Below are positions 62,092-64,000 of a DNA stretch of 64,000 nucleotides, in pieces. Made by a program: the position numbers and the translations under genes. A model generated the notes under the pieces. That model did no database searches. It had not been told where the DNA came from and saw only the letters and a program-made list of their open reading frames with translations. Source of the DNA: Ascidia mentula (taxonomy: Eukaryota > Chordata > Ascidiacea > Phlebobranchia > Ascidiidae); contig OX387199.1 in assembly GCA_947561715.1 (NCBI GenBank), forward strand, positions 8,499,001 through 8,563,000, given 5' to 3'. How positions within the stretch are numbered: the stretch's first letter is position 1; every line of letters begins with the position of its first letter.

Positions 62092-64000
62092 ATGGAGGGA
62101 ATACCTTGCCCATATCTGGAATGTTGTGAAACAATGGACAAACCAAGTTAATTCACCATTTAAAATTTGAGCATGGAAAGACTATTAATTACCAATGTAA
62201 AATAGCGAAGTGTGGTTTAATTTATTCAAGTGTACGGAGCTATGAAAAGCATCTCCTAAGAATGCATTCCAATTATTCATCAATCAATCAGCAAGAGCCA
62301 GTTATTTCAGATTATGTGGAATGTCACGGACCCAATTTATCTGACGTTCCTGTTTGTGAGGAGGAGCAAACGTTTGTGAGCAATTTTGTTAAGTTTTGTT
62401 TGCAACTACGAGAGCGTTATATCTTTGCCTCAACACGCAATGAAACCATTATAAATGACATGACTGCCTTGTTTTCCCATTTTCATCAAAATTTAATCAA
62501 GCACTTCACATCTGAGGTTGGATTCAATGAGCATTTGGAAAATCCAAACTTTTTACCAGACCTGTGGAAGAAATTACAGAACAAATCCATGTTTCAGCAG
62601 TGCTGTCAGAAGCTAGGGTTGGTTCAGCCTGAAACTGTAAAGACTGATAATGACATAACTTTTCAATATGTACCAATAATAAAATCTTTGTTGAATTATT
62701 TAAACCAGCAAGATGTGCTGCAGGCAGTTTTGTCGAATAACAGGTCATGTGCATCACAGACAAATGTTCTTTCTGATTTTACAGACGGTGAATATTTTTG
62801 TACAAAATCATATTTCAGGGGCAACCGAGACTTGTTGCGACTCCATTTTTATTGTGATGAACTGGAAGTTTGTAATCCACTAGGTTCTTCAAAAACAAAG
62901 CACAAGCTTACTGTGTTTTATTATTATGTGGGGAACATTGGTGTAAAACATAGTGCTGGCTTAAAAAACATATTTTTGGCTCTTCTCATTGAATCTAAGA
63001 AGCTGAAAACAATTGGTTATCATACTGCTCTTAAACCTGTTATAAAAGATTTACAGTTTTTGCAAGAGAAAGGGATTGTGACATGTGATGGTGCACATAC
63101 ACTATATGGTACTATAGCAACATTGTCTGCTGATAACCTTGGAGCTCATGAACTTGGCGGATTTCGAAAATGTTTTAGTAGCGGCCGAATATGCAGCTTT
63201 TGTATGTGCTTGCATAGCGAAATAAAACAAAAAACTTGTGAAGAAGATTTTGTTTTAAGAAATCCCACCACACATGCACAACATGTTAGTGGTGTTGAAA
63301 TGGACAGCACACTGTCTTGTGTATATGGTGTACTTGAAAGTTGTGCAATTTCATCAGTAATTGGTTTTTCCCCTGTTACATCTTTGCCACCAGATATCAT
63401 GCATGACTGCATGGAAGGTGTACAGCAGTATTTTTTGCAATATCTATTTAGACACTTGTCTTCAAAGAAAATTTGTTCTATCAGTGAATTAAATGAAAAG
63501 CTTAGTTGCTTTCCATATGGACCAACAGACTACAAAAATAAACCGAGGAGTCTACCAGGACAAGTTGTTCATGTTAATGGAAAGTTTTCAATGTGTGCAA
63601 GTGAGACATGGTGCTTGTTTAGGCTAATCCCACTTGTTGTGGGACATCTTGTTCCAGAAGGAGACAAAGCATGGAAATTGTATTCTCTTTTGGCAGAAAT
63701 AATGGAACTTGTTTTTGCACCTAAAATCGATGTAATGCATGTGAATCACTTAAAAGTGTTGGTTGGTGAATTTTATTGTTCATTTCTTGAGTCACAAAAC
63801 TTTAAAAACATTTGTTTGACAGTTGCACAAAGATTGCAGTATGGAAAGTGTTACGAACATTTTAGTGGAGCATGCATAGCAGAAGTCAATGAATTTGGTA
63901 ATCAGACTGTTACTAATTTGGAGAATTTTGATACAAATGTAACCACTTTTGTCTTTGGCACCTCACTGCGCAGATACCGTTCTGTATTCTGCCACAAGTG
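62092..64000 (+). CDS. Transposase-like zinc-finger protein, 5' part only (runs off the window)
   Basis: An open frame of more than 620 codons, 62130-64000, has no stop and no need for introns. It begins with C2H2-like zinc-finger sequence (HHLKFEHG, YQCKIAKCGLIYSS, YEKHLLRMH). Later motifs are VFYYYVGNIG, SADNLGAHELGGF (63132 on), CSFCMC (63192-63209) and LPPDIMHDCMEGV (63384-63422). These resemble the domesticated or transposon-borne DDE-type proteins common in metazoan genomes, in which a DxxH motif follows a Cys pair. I favour a CACTA/EnSpm-like origin, but only weakly. The first ATG (62092, MEGIPCPYLECC) starts a second finger-like segment in another frame that ends at 62149-62151. A one-base shift near 62145 would join them, so the copy may be broken, or the assembly may have an error. 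The first in-frame ATG downstream is at 62262. Confidence 0.65.

Overview
The window is eukaryotic, multi-exon DNA from an invertebrate chordate or close relative. A compact ascidian (tunicate) genome is my best guess. The evidence is a Pax2/5/8-type gene, GT-AG introns mostly of 0.1 to 2.7 kb, AT-rich introns and a very long TG microsatellite. The species cannot be fixed from sequence alone. No bacterial genes, tRNA, rRNA or CRISPR array were seen. All gene models below are my own splice-site reconstructions; every junction was checked for reading-frame continuity.

Layout. (1) 2511-12719, plus strand: a 12-exon gene for a CCR4-type deadenylase (CNOT6/CNOT6L orthologue, 647 aa), with all catalytic residues present and an extra C-terminal tail. 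A noncoding first exon near 1380-1545 is likely. (2) About 17727-43771, plus strand: a Pax2/5/8 transcription factor (11 coding exons, 748 aa). It has a TATA plus CRE promoter, an 11.4 kb first intron with several regulatory-looking islands, a conserved paired domain split as in vertebrates, an octapeptide, and a long low-complexity C-terminus. (3) 45985-59769: three paralogous four-exon genes for type II membrane SGNH/PC-esterase-like proteins (PMR5/TBL/Cas1p/NXPE-like fold). One is on the minus strand and two are tandem on the plus strand. A decayed first exon and an older duplicated noncoding block lie between them. (4) 61900-64000, plus strand: the 5' part of a transposase-like zinc-finger gene that runs off the window, with a perfect NRF1-type palindrome in its promoter.

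Relations between genes. The deadenylase and Pax genes look like unrelated neighbours, one housekeeping and one developmental. The esterase cluster grew locally. Copies B and C share about 3 kb that includes 1.6 kb of 3' flank, whereas their signal-anchor regions have diverged. This suggests recent duplication or gene conversion with a breakpoint inside exon 1. CpG dinucleotides are scarce up to about 8 kb and frequent from there through the Pax gene. That change falls inside one CNOT6 intron and looks like a boundary of mosaic gene-body methylation.

Mobile or repeat elements include a 306-bp fold-back element with 86-bp arms, a 150-bp inverted-repeat element flanked by an exact 14-bp direct repeat, and several small hairpins.
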